The translations under genes were made by a program, and so were the position numbers. A stretch of 64,000 nucleotides of DNA from Bacteroidota bacterium (GTDB lineage: Bacteria; Bacteroidota; Bacteroidia; CAILMK01; JACPUW01). Shown piece by piece: positions 52,701 through 62,140 of this stretch. The notes under the pieces were generated by a model. The model did no database searches, had not been told where the DNA came from, and saw nothing but the letters and a program-made list of their open reading frames with translations. The DNA is taken from assembly GCA_016192035.1 (NCBI GenBank), contig JACPUW010000019.1, positions 1 through 64,000 on the forward strand, given 5' to 3'. Numbering within the stretch: position 1 is the first letter of the stretch; each line of letters starts with the position of its first letter.

Positions 52701-53016
52701 CAAAACCGGAATTAAGGATTCGGCCATCAAGTCAAACTATATCTTCTTGTTGTCCAGCCAACATGAACCACCGCCAGCCATTCGGTTTTCATTTTACCCC
52801 AATCCTGTACATGGCCAGGTGCAATTTAGCCAGTCAGCGGCAGTGGCCAAAAGCTATACGGTGCATTCCCTATTGGGCAACAAGCTTTTAGGCGGCAAAA
52901 TAGCTGGCACGGAACAACTCATGGTTTTTCCCGAAGGATGGCACGGGCCGGTAGCCATAAGCCTGTTCGACAAAGACCAAAATACCTTGGGCGTCCACTA
53001 TGTGTTGCTGCTTTAG
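49744..53016 (+). CDS. Large secreted protein with PKD-like region and T9SS type A sorting domain
   Basis: 'DIWLWDFNDI...NPVHRYAHSGIYSVKLVVQDS', C-terminal 'FSFYPNPVHGQVQF'. Confidence 0.8.
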   Translation: MAPNFMAVFWRVIIGIVGLMSTLRPASGQLVGASLIPIHVAADSVKFKAQVYYPCDSAPAYIHDTLRLAVAHNFGDTVYILVFPWKRSVDTLAISCVPLRCGDSTTKPGPLVKYTAHYDISIKHLGFNSVCGLEAEFQPGNRLRGIRNHPAASGNPLTVRAGVHLCKISGERNYNLVLDPQFYAIENQSYLSAPGFEQSFGKKAVRPDSIIANLSSPTDHTGRPLAFKRGFDSYSPLYYTGYPNSTDTFPQGFHLMPLTGDFRFVPTRQGRYLLKTRYTAHTKGKVLLYGEREYLLSVLTSTGKSAPYLTGRDFSSHYSYDNFRMMHCFGQSKTHTFLALDNDSQKIGIQWYIDPGLSRYVSLRQGGDTLAVVANWDTLTLSSNPMRITLMLNDSGCQLGTQGSYTLLFYNNKTPKTSAKLSFEGNRTIRLRALGHDGFKTDRYEWKFLGMRLTGADTLAQVKVPGDYGYRLVSLGLGGCHDTIYGNYSTPNFPYILINNSKKKYCLGDSIGLTATFHHATTAPDLYWNEQHLGARFDIVLFHDTQIVVVAIFKDSSTSHDTLYIHALDNPVPAISGLGHHCPGNLLRLSSAIPTRLDSARATVEWLFNQQLVSDSLSCLISGEGTVNLTVRYINGCEQNTSSYIPYDISYDPGRYPDKSCPQQPLLLEIAGYHGFEHFWYLYDSLVHQGSATYQLPRTTKNTKVLVRTTYDESMVSCTFWDSLPITILPVTMPTLLSDTVFCTNDSTIDLLSQDFIQPNSGTWRALDNEKLLEQGRYLSPGKSGLNGGAVSLEYTTVHPISSCRNLRVVDMEIRPVIQPQYVSDSIKLCIGGSDILLNNAAYAIPSNGLWEGPGTYADSSSHYFSPSLVGINSSNLIHYQYRSGNGCTATIPVTVTVNLKPNPVAKVRSSYAPRTLDFYDQRDTNDCKVDIWLWDFNDIYGLKCTLDQVVDSTGELYCRYASVQNPVHRYAHSGIYSVKLVVQDSKTGIKDSAIKSNYIFLLSSQHEPPPAIRFSFYPNPVHGQVQFSQSAAVAKSYTVHSLLGNKLLGGKIAGTEQLMVFPEGWHGPVAISLFDKDQNTLGVHYVLLL

Positions 53017-53058
53017 CCTTCCAGTCAATAGCTTTGGCCCAGAAGTTTATGCACAAAT

Positions 53059-53487
53059 ATGGCAGACCAGCACAGCATACATTCAGAAAATGCCCCCAAG
53101 CCGGTAGGCAGCTACCCACACGCCAAAAAGGTAGGCAATTTGCTGTTTTTGAGCGGAATAGGCCCACGGGTGAAAGACAATGCCCACATACCTGGCGTGG
53201 AACTGGACGCACATGGGAATGTGCTGCACCATGACATAGTTCTGCAAGCCGAATCGGTATTTGCCAATGTGCGCACGGTACTGGAATCAGCCGGGGCACA
53301 ATGGGCAGACCTAGTTGACGTAACCATATTCCTTACGGATATGAAAGGCGATTTTAAGAAGTTCAATGAAGTGTGGGCCAAGTATTTTCCAGTGCCAGGC
53401 CCCTGCCGCACCACGGTTGAAATCCTATCACTCCCCACGCCTATAGCTATAGAACTCAAGTGTATAGCGGCCATAAAGGAGGCATGA
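53059..53487 (+). CDS. RidA family protein
   Basis: 'KPVGSYPHAKKVGNLLFLSGIGPR', 'PGPCRTTVEILSLP'. Confidence 0.88.
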   Translation: MADQHSIHSENAPKPVGSYPHAKKVGNLLFLSGIGPRVKDNAHIPGVELDAHGNVLHHDIVLQAESVFANVRTVLESAGAQWADLVDVTIFLTDMKGDFKKFNEVWAKYFPVPGPCRTTVEILSLPTPIAIELKCIAAIKEA

Positions 53488-54221
53488 TCCTAGCCCTAGA
53501 TTTTGGCAATAGCCAACTGAAAGCCGGTTTGTTCAAAAATGCCGAGGCCGAACCATACAGGGTAATCACCCTACCATATAAAGGCTTGGAAGGCGCGTTT
53601 GACCAATTGCTGCATGACATATCCAGTTCATTTACTTGCATGTACAGCTCTAGTTTGCCGCCAGGACATGAGGCACTCAGGGTACTGGGCCGCGTGCCTG
53701 CCGCCACGCCGCTTAGCCATACGCTGCACCTACCCTTCCGCACGGCTTACCGCACGCCACATACCCTGGGTCTTGACAGGATAGCGGCCTGTGCGGGCGC
53801 CATAGCCCTGGGCTACCCTCTACCACTCTTGGTAGTTGATGCAGGAACCTGCATCACTTATGATATAATAGATGAAACCCATACACACCAGGGAGGCGCC
53901 ATATCGCCGGGCATAGCCATGCGCCTAAAGGCCATGCACCACTATGCGCCGGCGCTGCCCTTGATTTCTCATAGAGATGATTTTCAACCATTTGCAATAG
54001 GTAAAACCACTGCCGACAGCTTGCTGGAAGGCGCCATAGGCGGGGTAGTCTTAGAAATACAGGGATTTGCTGCAACGTATGGTAAGCAAAAGGCATTAAC
54101 GACGGTGCTAACGGGAGGTTCCTCAGGCTATTTGGCAGGTAAGCTAGAAAGCGGCATTTTTGCAGCGCCAAACCTGGTCTTGGTAGGCCTCTGTAAAATA
54201 AATAGACTCAATGCCATATAG
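53484..54221 (+). CDS. coaX: Type III pantothenate kinase
   Basis: 'MILALDFGNSQLKAGLF', 'LGLDRIAACAGA', 'LVVDAGTCITYD'; ATGA overlap with ridA. Confidence 0.9.
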   Translation: MILALDFGNSQLKAGLFKNAEAEPYRVITLPYKGLEGAFDQLLHDISSSFTCMYSSSLPPGHEALRVLGRVPAATPLSHTLHLPFRTAYRTPHTLGLDRIAACAGAIALGYPLPLLVVDAGTCITYDIIDETHTHQGGAISPGIAMRLKAMHHYAPALPLISHRDDFQPFAIGKTTADSLLEGAIGGVVLEIQGFAATYGKQKALTTVLTGGSSGYLAGKLESGIFAAPNLVLVGLCKINRLNAI

Positions 54222-55611
54222 CGTGGCGGTGCTTGTAACCGCGTGTATTTTAGCTTTCAACAGCCTAGAGGCCCAAGACATATTCTCACCACTTTCTACC
54301 CAAGGGATAGGCCAACTGCGCTACCGCACCTTTGCCCACAACCAGGGTATGGGCAGCTTGGGCACAGCCTATACCAGGCGTGATTCCATGGCCTACTCCT
54401 TAAAAAACCCCGCTACTTCCTCCTATCTCAAGTTCACGTCCATAGATATGGGCATAAAATTGGGGCTCAACGAAGTGGTAGGACAGGGAGAAGGAAACCG
54501 GGGCATGTTTGATGATTATGGACTGAACTACCTGTCATTGGCTTTTCCGCTTAACCCGAGGAAAGGATGGACCTTAGGCACTGGGATAGCGCCCTTTACT
54601 GCCTATGGTTATGAGTCATTTACCATGTCGGCTGATTCGTTTATGGTAGAGGAACACCTTTTTGACGGCGGGGTGAGCGAGGTGTATCTCAACACGGCCA
54701 TACGGCTGTGGTCAAACCGTGAAAAGAGAAAGGAAGCCCAGCTCCAACATGCGTTATCACCAGCCGATTCCAATTGGCGGCTGCCCCTGGCTCAAACCCT
54801 ATCGGGTGGGGTGCAGGGCAACTTCCTTTTTGGCCAAAAAGCCTACACGCACAACCTGTATTTCCCCAATGCCACTGACCTGGCAGCAGTGCAGATGAAG
54901 AGCAATTATATAATCAGGGGGTTCACCTATAAAGTTGGCCTGCACTACAAACTGTCTGACCTGCACTTTACCAGGTACAAGACCACCCCTGAAGGTGGCA
55001 AAAAGAAGGTGGACCACTATATGGACATAGAGTTGGGCGCATACATGGGCAGTTCGGCCAAGAACCGGGCTAGCCTAGAGCAGTACGCCACTTCGTTTTT
55101 TGTATCGGGTAGCGGCACCAGCCTGGCCGACACCTCCATGCCCTTAACCACCACCAATGCCACGTTTACCCTACCGAATGCATTTGGCTTCGGGGTAATG
55201 TTTACAAAAATGGACATATGGAAGCTGGGCTTTGACCTGGACTACACCCAGTGGTCGCGTTTTGCACTGGAAGGATTGCCCTACCGGGCATTTGACGAAT
55301 GGCGGATGACCCTGGGGGGAACGTACTCACCCAAAAACGATAACCGCTTTTGGCAACGGTTGGAGTACCGCGCTGGTGCCTCCTATTGGAAATCTTTTCT
55401 TAACCAAAACAACAAACAGCTACCTGGTGTTAGCACGACTTTTGGCCTTGGAATGCCATTCGGCAAAACGGTAAAGAGTACGGTGAACCTGGGCATGGAG
55501 GTAGGCGCCCTGGGCAACCGCAACATCAACCCTTTTGAAGAAAGGTTTTACAATGTGTATCTCGGTTTCACCATAAACGAATTTTGGTTTCATACACTTA
55601 AAGAAAAATAG
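54211..55611 (+). CDS. Outer-membrane beta-barrel protein
   Basis: 466 aa, signal peptide, alternating beta pattern, aromatic C-terminus. Confidence 0.75.
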   Translation: MPYSVAVLVTACILAFNSLEAQDIFSPLSTQGIGQLRYRTFAHNQGMGSLGTAYTRRDSMAYSLKNPATSSYLKFTSIDMGIKLGLNEVVGQGEGNRGMFDDYGLNYLSLAFPLNPRKGWTLGTGIAPFTAYGYESFTMSADSFMVEEHLFDGGVSEVYLNTAIRLWSNREKRKEAQLQHALSPADSNWRLPLAQTLSGGVQGNFLFGQKAYTHNLYFPNATDLAAVQMKSNYIIRGFTYKVGLHYKLSDLHFTRYKTTPEGGKKKVDHYMDIELGAYMGSSAKNRASLEQYATSFFVSGSGTSLADTSMPLTTTNATFTLPNAFGFGVMFTKMDIWKLGFDLDYTQWSRFALEGLPYRAFDEWRMTLGGTYSPKNDNRFWQRLEYRAGASYWKSFLNQNNKQLPGVSTTFGLGMPFGKTVKSTVNLGMEVGALGNRNINPFEERFYNVYLGFTINEFWFHTLKEK

Positions 55612-55618
55612 CAATACC

Positions 55619-56971
55619 ATGAGAATAAAACAAATAGCAGCAACCCTACTGGTCATGGCCCTCATAGCTGCCAATGTTCAGGCGCAGAATTGCAACCCAC
55701 AAGACTGGAGCGGCCACGATGGCGACAAATGCAAGCAAAACCTATCGGTTTTTCACAGCGACGTGAAACAAAGCAATTTTGAAGGTGCCTACAAGCCCTG
55801 GCGCTACTATTACTGCAACTGCCCCAAGGAAGACGGCAGCCAAGAGTGGGTTTATATAGACGGTGCCAAGCTGGTGATAGAAAAAATCAAGGAAAACAAA
55901 AGTGACAAGGCCTTGCTGGATGCCTGGTATGACACCCTGATGATGGTGTATGACAACTGGCAACTGAGCTATGGCAAGGAAGGCAAGATAGCCGGATATA
56001 AAGGGCTATATACCTATGCATACCAAAACCACAAACTGGAAAGGCTGGTAGAGTCACAGGCTTACTTTGAAAAAAGCATTGCCCTGCTCGACAGCTCTAC
56101 CGCTTACACTACGGTGTCATACTACATGGCGGTGCTGCAAAAACTGGCCAAGTACAAGAAAGTAGATACCGCCTACTGGGTGGACAAATACTTTGTGGTG
56201 AGTGAGATAGTAGATGAAAACATAGCCAAGGGGGGCACTTATCTCAGCAAGTGGCAAAAGACCCGTGCGGATATTGACAACCTGATGCAGCCCGTGCTCA
56301 CCTGCGATCAGTTACTGCCCATATATGATAAAAAGCTGGAAAACACCCCAAGTGCCGATGACCTGAAAAAGATGGTGGCTTTTATGGAACTGAAAGAGTG
56401 CACCAGTTCACCCACGTATGAAAAAGCTGCCAACATGCTCTGCAACCTGGATCCTTCGGCCATATGCAAGAATGCCCTGGCAAGGCTCAAGTACAAGCAA
56501 GACAATTACTCAGAGGCCAAGAAGTATGTGGAAGAAGCCATAACCTATGAGGAAGACCAGCTCAAGAAAAGCGATTACTACCTATTGCTGGCCGACATAA
56601 ACGAAAAGCTGGGCAGCAATTCGGCATCAATGGATGCGGTGAACAAGGCACTTGCCATAAACCCAAACAATGCCCGCGCCTACATTATCAAGGGGGGCCT
56701 ATATGCCGAGTTGGCCAAAGGATGCAGTGATTTTGACCGCAAGGCTGCCTACTGGGTAGTGGTGGACCAGTATAGCAAGGCCAAAACCCTGGATGCATCA
56801 CAGTCAGATCTTTGCAATTCGCGCATAGCTACCTACAGCCAGTACTTCCCCACGGCTGGAGAAATATTCTTCCAGACCGATGCCAATGGTCAAACCCTGA
56901 AAGTGGGCGACAGCTATACGGTGGCTTGTTTGGGAGTGAGCACCACCATACGGGCAAAGGTGGGCGAGTAA
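55619..56971 (+). CDS. TPR-repeat secreted protein
   Basis: Signal peptide; TPR-like 'ASMDAVNKALAINPNNARAYIIKGGLYAEL'. Confidence 0.82.
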   Translation: MRIKQIAATLLVMALIAANVQAQNCNPQDWSGHDGDKCKQNLSVFHSDVKQSNFEGAYKPWRYYYCNCPKEDGSQEWVYIDGAKLVIEKIKENKSDKALLDAWYDTLMMVYDNWQLSYGKEGKIAGYKGLYTYAYQNHKLERLVESQAYFEKSIALLDSSTAYTTVSYYMAVLQKLAKYKKVDTAYWVDKYFVVSEIVDENIAKGGTYLSKWQKTRADIDNLMQPVLTCDQLLPIYDKKLENTPSADDLKKMVAFMELKECTSSPTYEKAANMLCNLDPSAICKNALARLKYKQDNYSEAKKYVEEAITYEEDQLKKSDYYLLLADINEKLGSNSASMDAVNKALAINPNNARAYIIKGGLYAELAKGCSDFDRKAAYWVVVDQYSKAKTLDASQSDLCNSRIATYSQYFPTAGEIFFQTDANGQTLKVGDSYTVACLGVSTTIRAKVGE

Positions 56972-56973
56972 CC

Positions 56974-57570
56974 ATGTGGCACAATAACCGAATACCAAAA
57001 GCGCAGCGGAACTCCGTTGCGCTTTTTTTATGGCTTTCGGGCCTGTGCCTTATTGCTAATGGATGCCGTGAAAATGACCTAAAAAAAGTGGCCTCGCTGA
57101 GCAACGAACTGGAAAGCCCCACGGTGGTGATGGAAAATGCGGAGATAGAATACACCGATTCGGCCAGGCTCAAGGCGGTGATAGCGGCAGGATATGTAGA
57201 AACCTACCTATACTACAATGACAACAATGAGGTGATAGACCAAAAACTGGTGATGAGCCGAGGGGTAAAAGCGGATTTCTACAATGAAAACTCCGTAAAA
57301 AACAGCACCCTTACGGCTGACCAGGCCATACGCCGCGAAAAAGACCGTGCCACCGAAATAGTGGGCAACGTGATAGTGGTGAACGTGCAGGGCGACTCGC
57401 TGAGCGGTGAATACCTACTATGGGACGAGGCAAAAAACACCATCTCATCACACAAGAGCGTGCGCGTGAAAACGGCTGATGAAATCATCTTTGCAGAAGG
57501 CTTTGAGTCAGATGTAAACTTTCAGGAATACACCTTTGAACGGGTAACGGGCACCATTCAGCTCAAATAG
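56974..57570 (+). CDS. lptC: LPS export ABC transporter periplasmic protein LptC
   Basis: Lipobox 'LIANGC'; 'PTVVMENAEIEYTDSARLKAVI...VNVQGDSLSGEYLLWDEAKNTISSHKSVRV'. Confidence 0.85.
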   Translation: MWHNNRIPKAQRNSVALFLWLSGLCLIANGCRENDLKKVASLSNELESPTVVMENAEIEYTDSARLKAVIAAGYVETYLYYNDNNEVIDQKLVMSRGVKADFYNENSVKNSTLTADQAIRREKDRATEIVGNVIVVNVQGDSLSGEYLLWDEAKNTISSHKSVRVKTADEIIFAEGFESDVNFQEYTFERVTGTIQLK

Positions 57571-57617
57571 GCAACGGATTGGGGAAGCGTTCTTAGGGCT
57601 AGGCACACCCCCACCCT

Positions 57618-58271
57618 TTATTCCACCTTTTTATAGTCGGCCAGAAACTGGGCCAGGCCAATATCGGTGAGGGGGTGGTTAAACAGTTTATCAATGGAAG
57701 AAGCCGGACAGGTTACCACATCGGCGCCCATCTTGGCGCACTCCACTATGTGTACCGGATGCCGAATACTGGCGGCCAATACTTCCGTGAACATGTCATA
57801 ATTGTTAAACACGGTAACTATGTCTTGAATAAGGGCCAACCCATTGGTTGACACGTCGTCGAGGCGGCCCACAAATGGCGAGACATAGTCGGCGCCGGCC
57901 TTTGCGGCCAAGAGTGCCTGGCCCACGGTAAACACCAGGGTGCAATTGGTGCGGATACCTTGCTCAGAGAAAGCATTGATGGCCTTAATGCCATCGCGGG
58001 TCATAGGCACCTTTACCACTATGTTGTCGTGCAGGTTGGCCAGTTCCATGCCCTCTCGCATCATTCCCTCAAAGTCGGTGGCTATCACCTCAGCGCTTAT
58101 ATCGCCTTCTACCATCTCACAAATGGCCAGGTAGTGGTTCAGCACATTTTGCCTACCGGTAATACCCACCTTTGCCATAAGGCTCGGGTTGGTAGTCACA
58201 CCGTCAAGCACGCCCAGGTCGTTCAGCTCCCGTATCTCATCCAGGTTGGCCGTATCCACAAAAAACTTCAT
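57618..58271 (-). CDS. Fructose-6-phosphate aldolase / transaldolase family
   Basis: 'MKFFVDTANLDEIRELNDLGVLDGVTTNPSL', 'GADYVSPFVGRLDD'. Confidence 0.93.
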   Translation of the reverse strand: MKFFVDTANLDEIRELNDLGVLDGVTTNPSLMAKVGITGRQNVLNHYLAICEMVEGDISAEVIATDFEGMMREGMELANLHDNIVVKVPMTRDGIKAINAFSEQGIRTNCTLVFTVGQALLAAKAGADYVSPFVGRLDDVSTNGLALIQDIVTVFNNYDMFTEVLAASIRHPVHIVECAKMGADVVTCPASSIDKLFNHPLTDIGLAQFLADYKKVE

Positions 58272-58307
58272 ATATCCATTGATTAGGGGGTAAATGTAAA
58301 TAAAAAA

Positions 58308-58412
58308 GGTAAGCTAACTGTATCGCACCGCTCAACCGCCTTAACCTTGCTACCTTCCGGTCCTGGGGAAATAAGCAGGAGCTGGTCGTACAGCGCTTAC
58401 CCGGCGCAAAGG
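58308..58412 (-). ncRNA. ffs: Signal recognition particle RNA (small bacterial type)
   Basis: Minus strand 'GTAAGCGCTGTACGACCAGCTCCTGCTTATTTCCCCAGGACCGGAAGGTAGCAAGGTTAAGGCGGTTGAGCGGTGCG' containing the SRP core AGGACCGGAAGGTAGCA; ends approximate. Confidence 0.85.
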
Positions 58413-58541
58413 TATCCCATGTACCGCCCATATGCGGCACAAAAGGCAATAATTTCTTAATCCCACTACTACAGGCTTAGTTTCCAACAGGGCATTAGCG
58501 CGCGCGCCTGAGTACTTTCGAGGCTTTAGAAACCATAGAGC

Positions 58542-60185
58542 ATGACCGCAAGCACCACCGATATAGCCTTTAACAAAAATGAAGACGACAACAAGCTCAA
58601 ACTCATGCAACTCAGGCAGGAGCTTAAGAAGATACACCTGGGCGGGGGGGCCAAACGCCTTGATAAGCAAAAGGCCCAGGGCAAACTGACCGCCCGCGAG
58701 CGGGTGGCCTACCTACTCGACAAAGGGAGCGAGTTTTATGAAATAGGGGCTTTTGCCGGATATGACATGTTTGCCGAGCACGGGGGTTGCCCTGCCGGTG
58801 GCGTAGTGGCCGGGGTGGGCCATGTGAGTGGGCAGCAGTGCCTGGTAGTGGCCAATGATGCCACCGTGAAGGCCGGGGCCTGGTTTCCCATCACGGGCAA
58901 AAAGAACCTGCGCCTACAGGAAATAGCCCTTGAAAACCACCTGCCCATCATATACCTGGTGGACAGCGCGGGGGTTTATCTGCCGCTGCAAGATGAAATC
59001 TTCCCTGACAAAGAACACTTTGGGCGGATTTTTCGCAACAATGCCGTGCTATCGTCCAAAGGCATAGTGCAGATAGCGGCCATCATGGGTTCATGTGTGG
59101 CGGGCGGGGCTTACCTGCCCATTATGAGCGATGAGGCGCTCATAGTAGAAGGCAGCGGGTCTATTTTTTTGGCGGGCCCCTATCTGGTAAAAGCCGCCAT
59201 AGGCGAAACCACCGACCAAGAAACACTGGGCGGGGCAAGCACACAGAGCGAAATATCAGGCGTGACCGACAACAAATTCCCCAATGACCAATCGGCGCTT
59301 GACTATATCCGCAAGGTGATGGGCAATTTGGGCACCTTTGAAAAGGCGGGGTTTAACAGGGCCAAACCAATAGCCCCGATGAAAAACCCCAACGAGCTAT
59401 ACGGCCTGGTACACCCAGACAATGCCAAACCCTACGACACCCTGGAGCTGATAGAACGCCTGGTGGACAATTCGGATTTTTTACAGTACAAGGAGAAATA
59501 CGGGCAGACCATAGTGTGTGGCTATGCCCGCATAGATGGCTGGTCGGTGGGCATAGTGGCCAACCAGCGAAAGATCGTAAAGAGCGCAAAGGGCGAAATG
59601 CAGTTTGGCGGGGTGATATACTCAGATTCGGCCGACAAGGCGGCGCGGTTTATCATGAATTGCAACCAAAGGCGCATACCCTTGGTGTTTTTGCAAGACG
59701 TAACGGGTTTTATGGTAGGCACGCGCAGCGAACACGGGGGCATAATAAAAGATGGGGCCAAGCTGGTGAGCGCGGTGGCCAACAGCGTGGTGCCTAAGTT
59801 TACGGTGGTGGTGGGCAATTCATATGGAGCGGGCAACTATGCCATGTGCGGCAAGGCCTATGACCCCCGGTTTATCGTAGCCTGGCCCAATGCCAAGATA
59901 GCGGTGATGGGCGGCGACCAGGCTGCCAAGGTACTTACCCAGATACAGTTGGCATCTATGCAGCAGGGCAACGATGCGGTGGATGATGCCACCCAGGCCA
60001 AGCTATATGCCGAGATAAAGGCGCGGTACGACCACCAGACCACGGCCTACTACGCAGCTGCCCGCCTATGGGTAGATGCCATAATAGACCCTATGGACAC
60101 GCGCAAATGGATAAGCATGGGCATAGCGGCGGCTGACCACAACCCGGAAATGCCCCGGTTTAACGTGGGGGTAATCCAGACCTAG
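58542..60185 (+). CDS. Acyl-CoA carboxylase (biotin-dependent) carboxyltransferase beta subunit
   Basis: 547 aa; 'GAFAGYDMFAEHGGCPAGGVVAGVGHVSGQ', 'FLQDVTGFMVGTRSEHGGIIKDGAKLV'. Confidence 0.93.
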   Translation: MTASTTDIAFNKNEDDNKLKLMQLRQELKKIHLGGGAKRLDKQKAQGKLTARERVAYLLDKGSEFYEIGAFAGYDMFAEHGGCPAGGVVAGVGHVSGQQCLVVANDATVKAGAWFPITGKKNLRLQEIALENHLPIIYLVDSAGVYLPLQDEIFPDKEHFGRIFRNNAVLSSKGIVQIAAIMGSCVAGGAYLPIMSDEALIVEGSGSIFLAGPYLVKAAIGETTDQETLGGASTQSEISGVTDNKFPNDQSALDYIRKVMGNLGTFEKAGFNRAKPIAPMKNPNELYGLVHPDNAKPYDTLELIERLVDNSDFLQYKEKYGQTIVCGYARIDGWSVGIVANQRKIVKSAKGEMQFGGVIYSDSADKAARFIMNCNQRRIPLVFLQDVTGFMVGTRSEHGGIIKDGAKLVSAVANSVVPKFTVVVGNSYGAGNYAMCGKAYDPRFIVAWPNAKIAVMGGDQAAKVLTQIQLASMQQGNDAVDDATQAKLYAEIKARYDHQTTAYYAAARLWVDAIIDPMDTRKWISMGIAAADHNPEMPRFNVGVIQT

Positions 60186-60240
60186 GCGGGCTGGTGAATG
60201 GATGAAAATGCCCGGGTATGTGCAGGGGGCAGCCATGATA
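60066..60240 (+). repeat. Direct repeat copy 1 (carboxylase 3' end plus downstream)
   Basis: Near-identical to 62141-62316. Confidence 0.95.
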
Positions 60241-60260
60241 TGCCCACCCAAAGTACTTAT

Positions 60261-61997
60261 TCACTCCTTAATCACCCTGGCTATTGCCCTTTGCCCATTG
60301 GCATTAATTTCTACAATAAACAACCCAGTACCATCCGGTATTTTGATTTGCAACATATGAATACCAGAAAAAGGCGTTTTCAGCACCACTTGTCCCAGGG
60401 CATTGCGCAGGGTGGCCGTACCATCCAACAGCCTATTCCCAAAATCAATGGTCAACTCACCGCTAGTTGGGTTGGGATAGAATGTTAGGGCGTTTTTGAG
60501 GGTGTTCTCTAAAATACCTGTGTTCCTTCCCTTCAATTTGAGTAAAAAGGCATCGTTCCAGCCCGCCGCAGTCATCACAAAAACTCCAGTATCAGGGTCA
60601 AAATCAGCAAATTCATTATAGTATCCTGCGGAGTAAACATTATCCAATCCATCCAGGGTTATAGAACTGCCCACATCTGTATCGTAACCACCAATTGCTG
60701 TAGCCCATACAAAGTTTCCATTACTGTCCAACATGTTTATAAAAACATCTTCGCCCCCTACTACAGAACACAAAACGTGAGTGCCCTTCCCTGGGTCAAA
60801 ATCCACTTGTCCAGCAAAATAACCCGTAGTATATACATTTCCCAATCCTTGTACCGCGATGGACATTCCGCACGTTTTACCTAGTCCACCCATTTGCCTT
60901 ACCCACAACAAATTGCCACCAGAATCTAACTTAACCACGAATGCATCTTTTTCACCATTAGCCCAAAGATCAATCTGTCCCACTCCGGGGTCAAAATCTG
61001 CTACACCGCCAAAGCTTCCCGTTACAAACAGGTTATTTAACCTGTCAAGGGCAATTTTATTAGCTATATCATAGTCGGCTCCCCCTATTTGTTTGACCCA
61101 TAGCATGTTCCCACTTGATCCAAATTTTGCAATAAATATGTCAAACATACCCAATGAGGTAAGATATAGCGTGTCTTCGTCTTTTGAGCTTGGATTAAAA
61201 TCAACCTTACCCTTAAAATATCCGGTTGTATATATATTTCCTGCACCATCTAAATCCAACGAACTCCCAATGTCCCCGCTTGCGCCCCCCAATTGTACTG
61301 CCCAAACCAGTTGACCCCTTGCTGTTAGTTTGCAAATATAAACATCAGTTTGACCCAATGATATAAGCTCATGATTTGCAGAGATTTGACCTAGATCCAT
61401 GGTGTCTTTAAAATAGCCAATAGTATAAACATAACCTGAATCATTCGCAGCTATGGAAAGACCATTTCCGTAGCTACTCGCCCCCAACTGTTTGGCCCAC
61501 AAAAAGTTTCCTTTCGCATCCAACTTACAAACGAAGATATCCATAATTTTAGCTACAAGCAATTTTGTATTTTGCCCCACCGTCATTCGTATGGTGTCCA
61601 TGAAATACCCTGTGATATACACGTTGGATGAGTCATCTACGGCAATGGCCTTGACCTCAGCTGCCATGGTCGTGCCAGTTTGCCTAGCCCATAATAGCTT
61701 GCCCTGCGAATCCAGCTTACACACAAAACCATCACATGTAAAGCTAGTCTCAAGTGTATATTCATTGTTACTAGGATCAAAATCAGCAACATTCTCGAAC
61801 TGGCCAGCCATATATACGTTGCCATCCCTATCTGTTGCCATGTCATTTGTTCCGTCGTCCCAGATACCGCCTACATGTATAGCCCATGCCAATTGCTGGG
61901 CAACAGAATGCCTGGGCATCAATGAGACTACCAATAAGATGAACATAAGTGAAAACCGAATGATGATGAAAAATACGGGTGGTTTCAGCCGAGCCAT
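60261..61997 (-). CDS. SBBP-type repeat protein with T9SS type A sorting domain
   Basis: Repeated 'GNVYxxGYFxGxVDFDPG...DxFVxKLDSxGNxLWAxQxGG'; C-terminal 'LTFYPNPTSGELTIDFG'. Confidence 0.88.
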   Translation of the reverse strand: MARLKPPVFFIIIRFSLMFILLVVSLMPRHSVAQQLAWAIHVGGIWDDGTNDMATDRDGNVYMAGQFENVADFDPSNNEYTLETSFTCDGFVCKLDSQGKLLWARQTGTTMAAEVKAIAVDDSSNVYITGYFMDTIRMTVGQNTKLLVAKIMDIFVCKLDAKGNFLWAKQLGASSYGNGLSIAANDSGYVYTIGYFKDTMDLGQISANHELISLGQTDVYICKLTARGQLVWAVQLGGASGDIGSSLDLDGAGNIYTTGYFKGKVDFNPSSKDEDTLYLTSLGMFDIFIAKFGSSGNMLWVKQIGGADYDIANKIALDRLNNLFVTGSFGGVADFDPGVGQIDLWANGEKDAFVVKLDSGGNLLWVRQMGGLGKTCGMSIAVQGLGNVYTTGYFAGQVDFDPGKGTHVLCSVVGGEDVFINMLDSNGNFVWATAIGGYDTDVGSSITLDGLDNVYSAGYYNEFADFDPDTGVFVMTAAGWNDAFLLKLKGRNTGILENTLKNALTFYPNPTSGELTIDFGNRLLDGTATLRNALGQVVLKTPFSGIHMLQIKIPDGTGLFIVEINANGQRAIARVIKE

Positions 61998-62140
61998 TAT
62001 AGTAGTAAATTGATTCTTAGCAAATTTAGCAGGAATATCCACTTGGCACCTTTTTCCATGCTTAATTGTGGTTTGAGGTGGGCTACCACAAATCCCATCA
62101 AGTTGAATTGCTGGCAGAAACCCCCAAACCAGCAACATGG

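Noticed and set aside
60261-61997. Repeated units in the SBBP gene considered as a CRISPR or satellite array
   Set aside because: Units are in-frame protein repeats of variable length and diverged, not identical DNA repeats with spacers.
61492-62013. 173-aa + strand ORF opposite the SBBP gene
   Set aside because: Arises from the repeats of the minus-strand gene.
60241-62100. Possible imperfect terminal inverted repeats (CCCACCCAAAG near 60243, TTTGAGGTGGGC near 62073)
   Set aside because: Short and imperfect, and not at the ends of the duplicated unit; likely chance.
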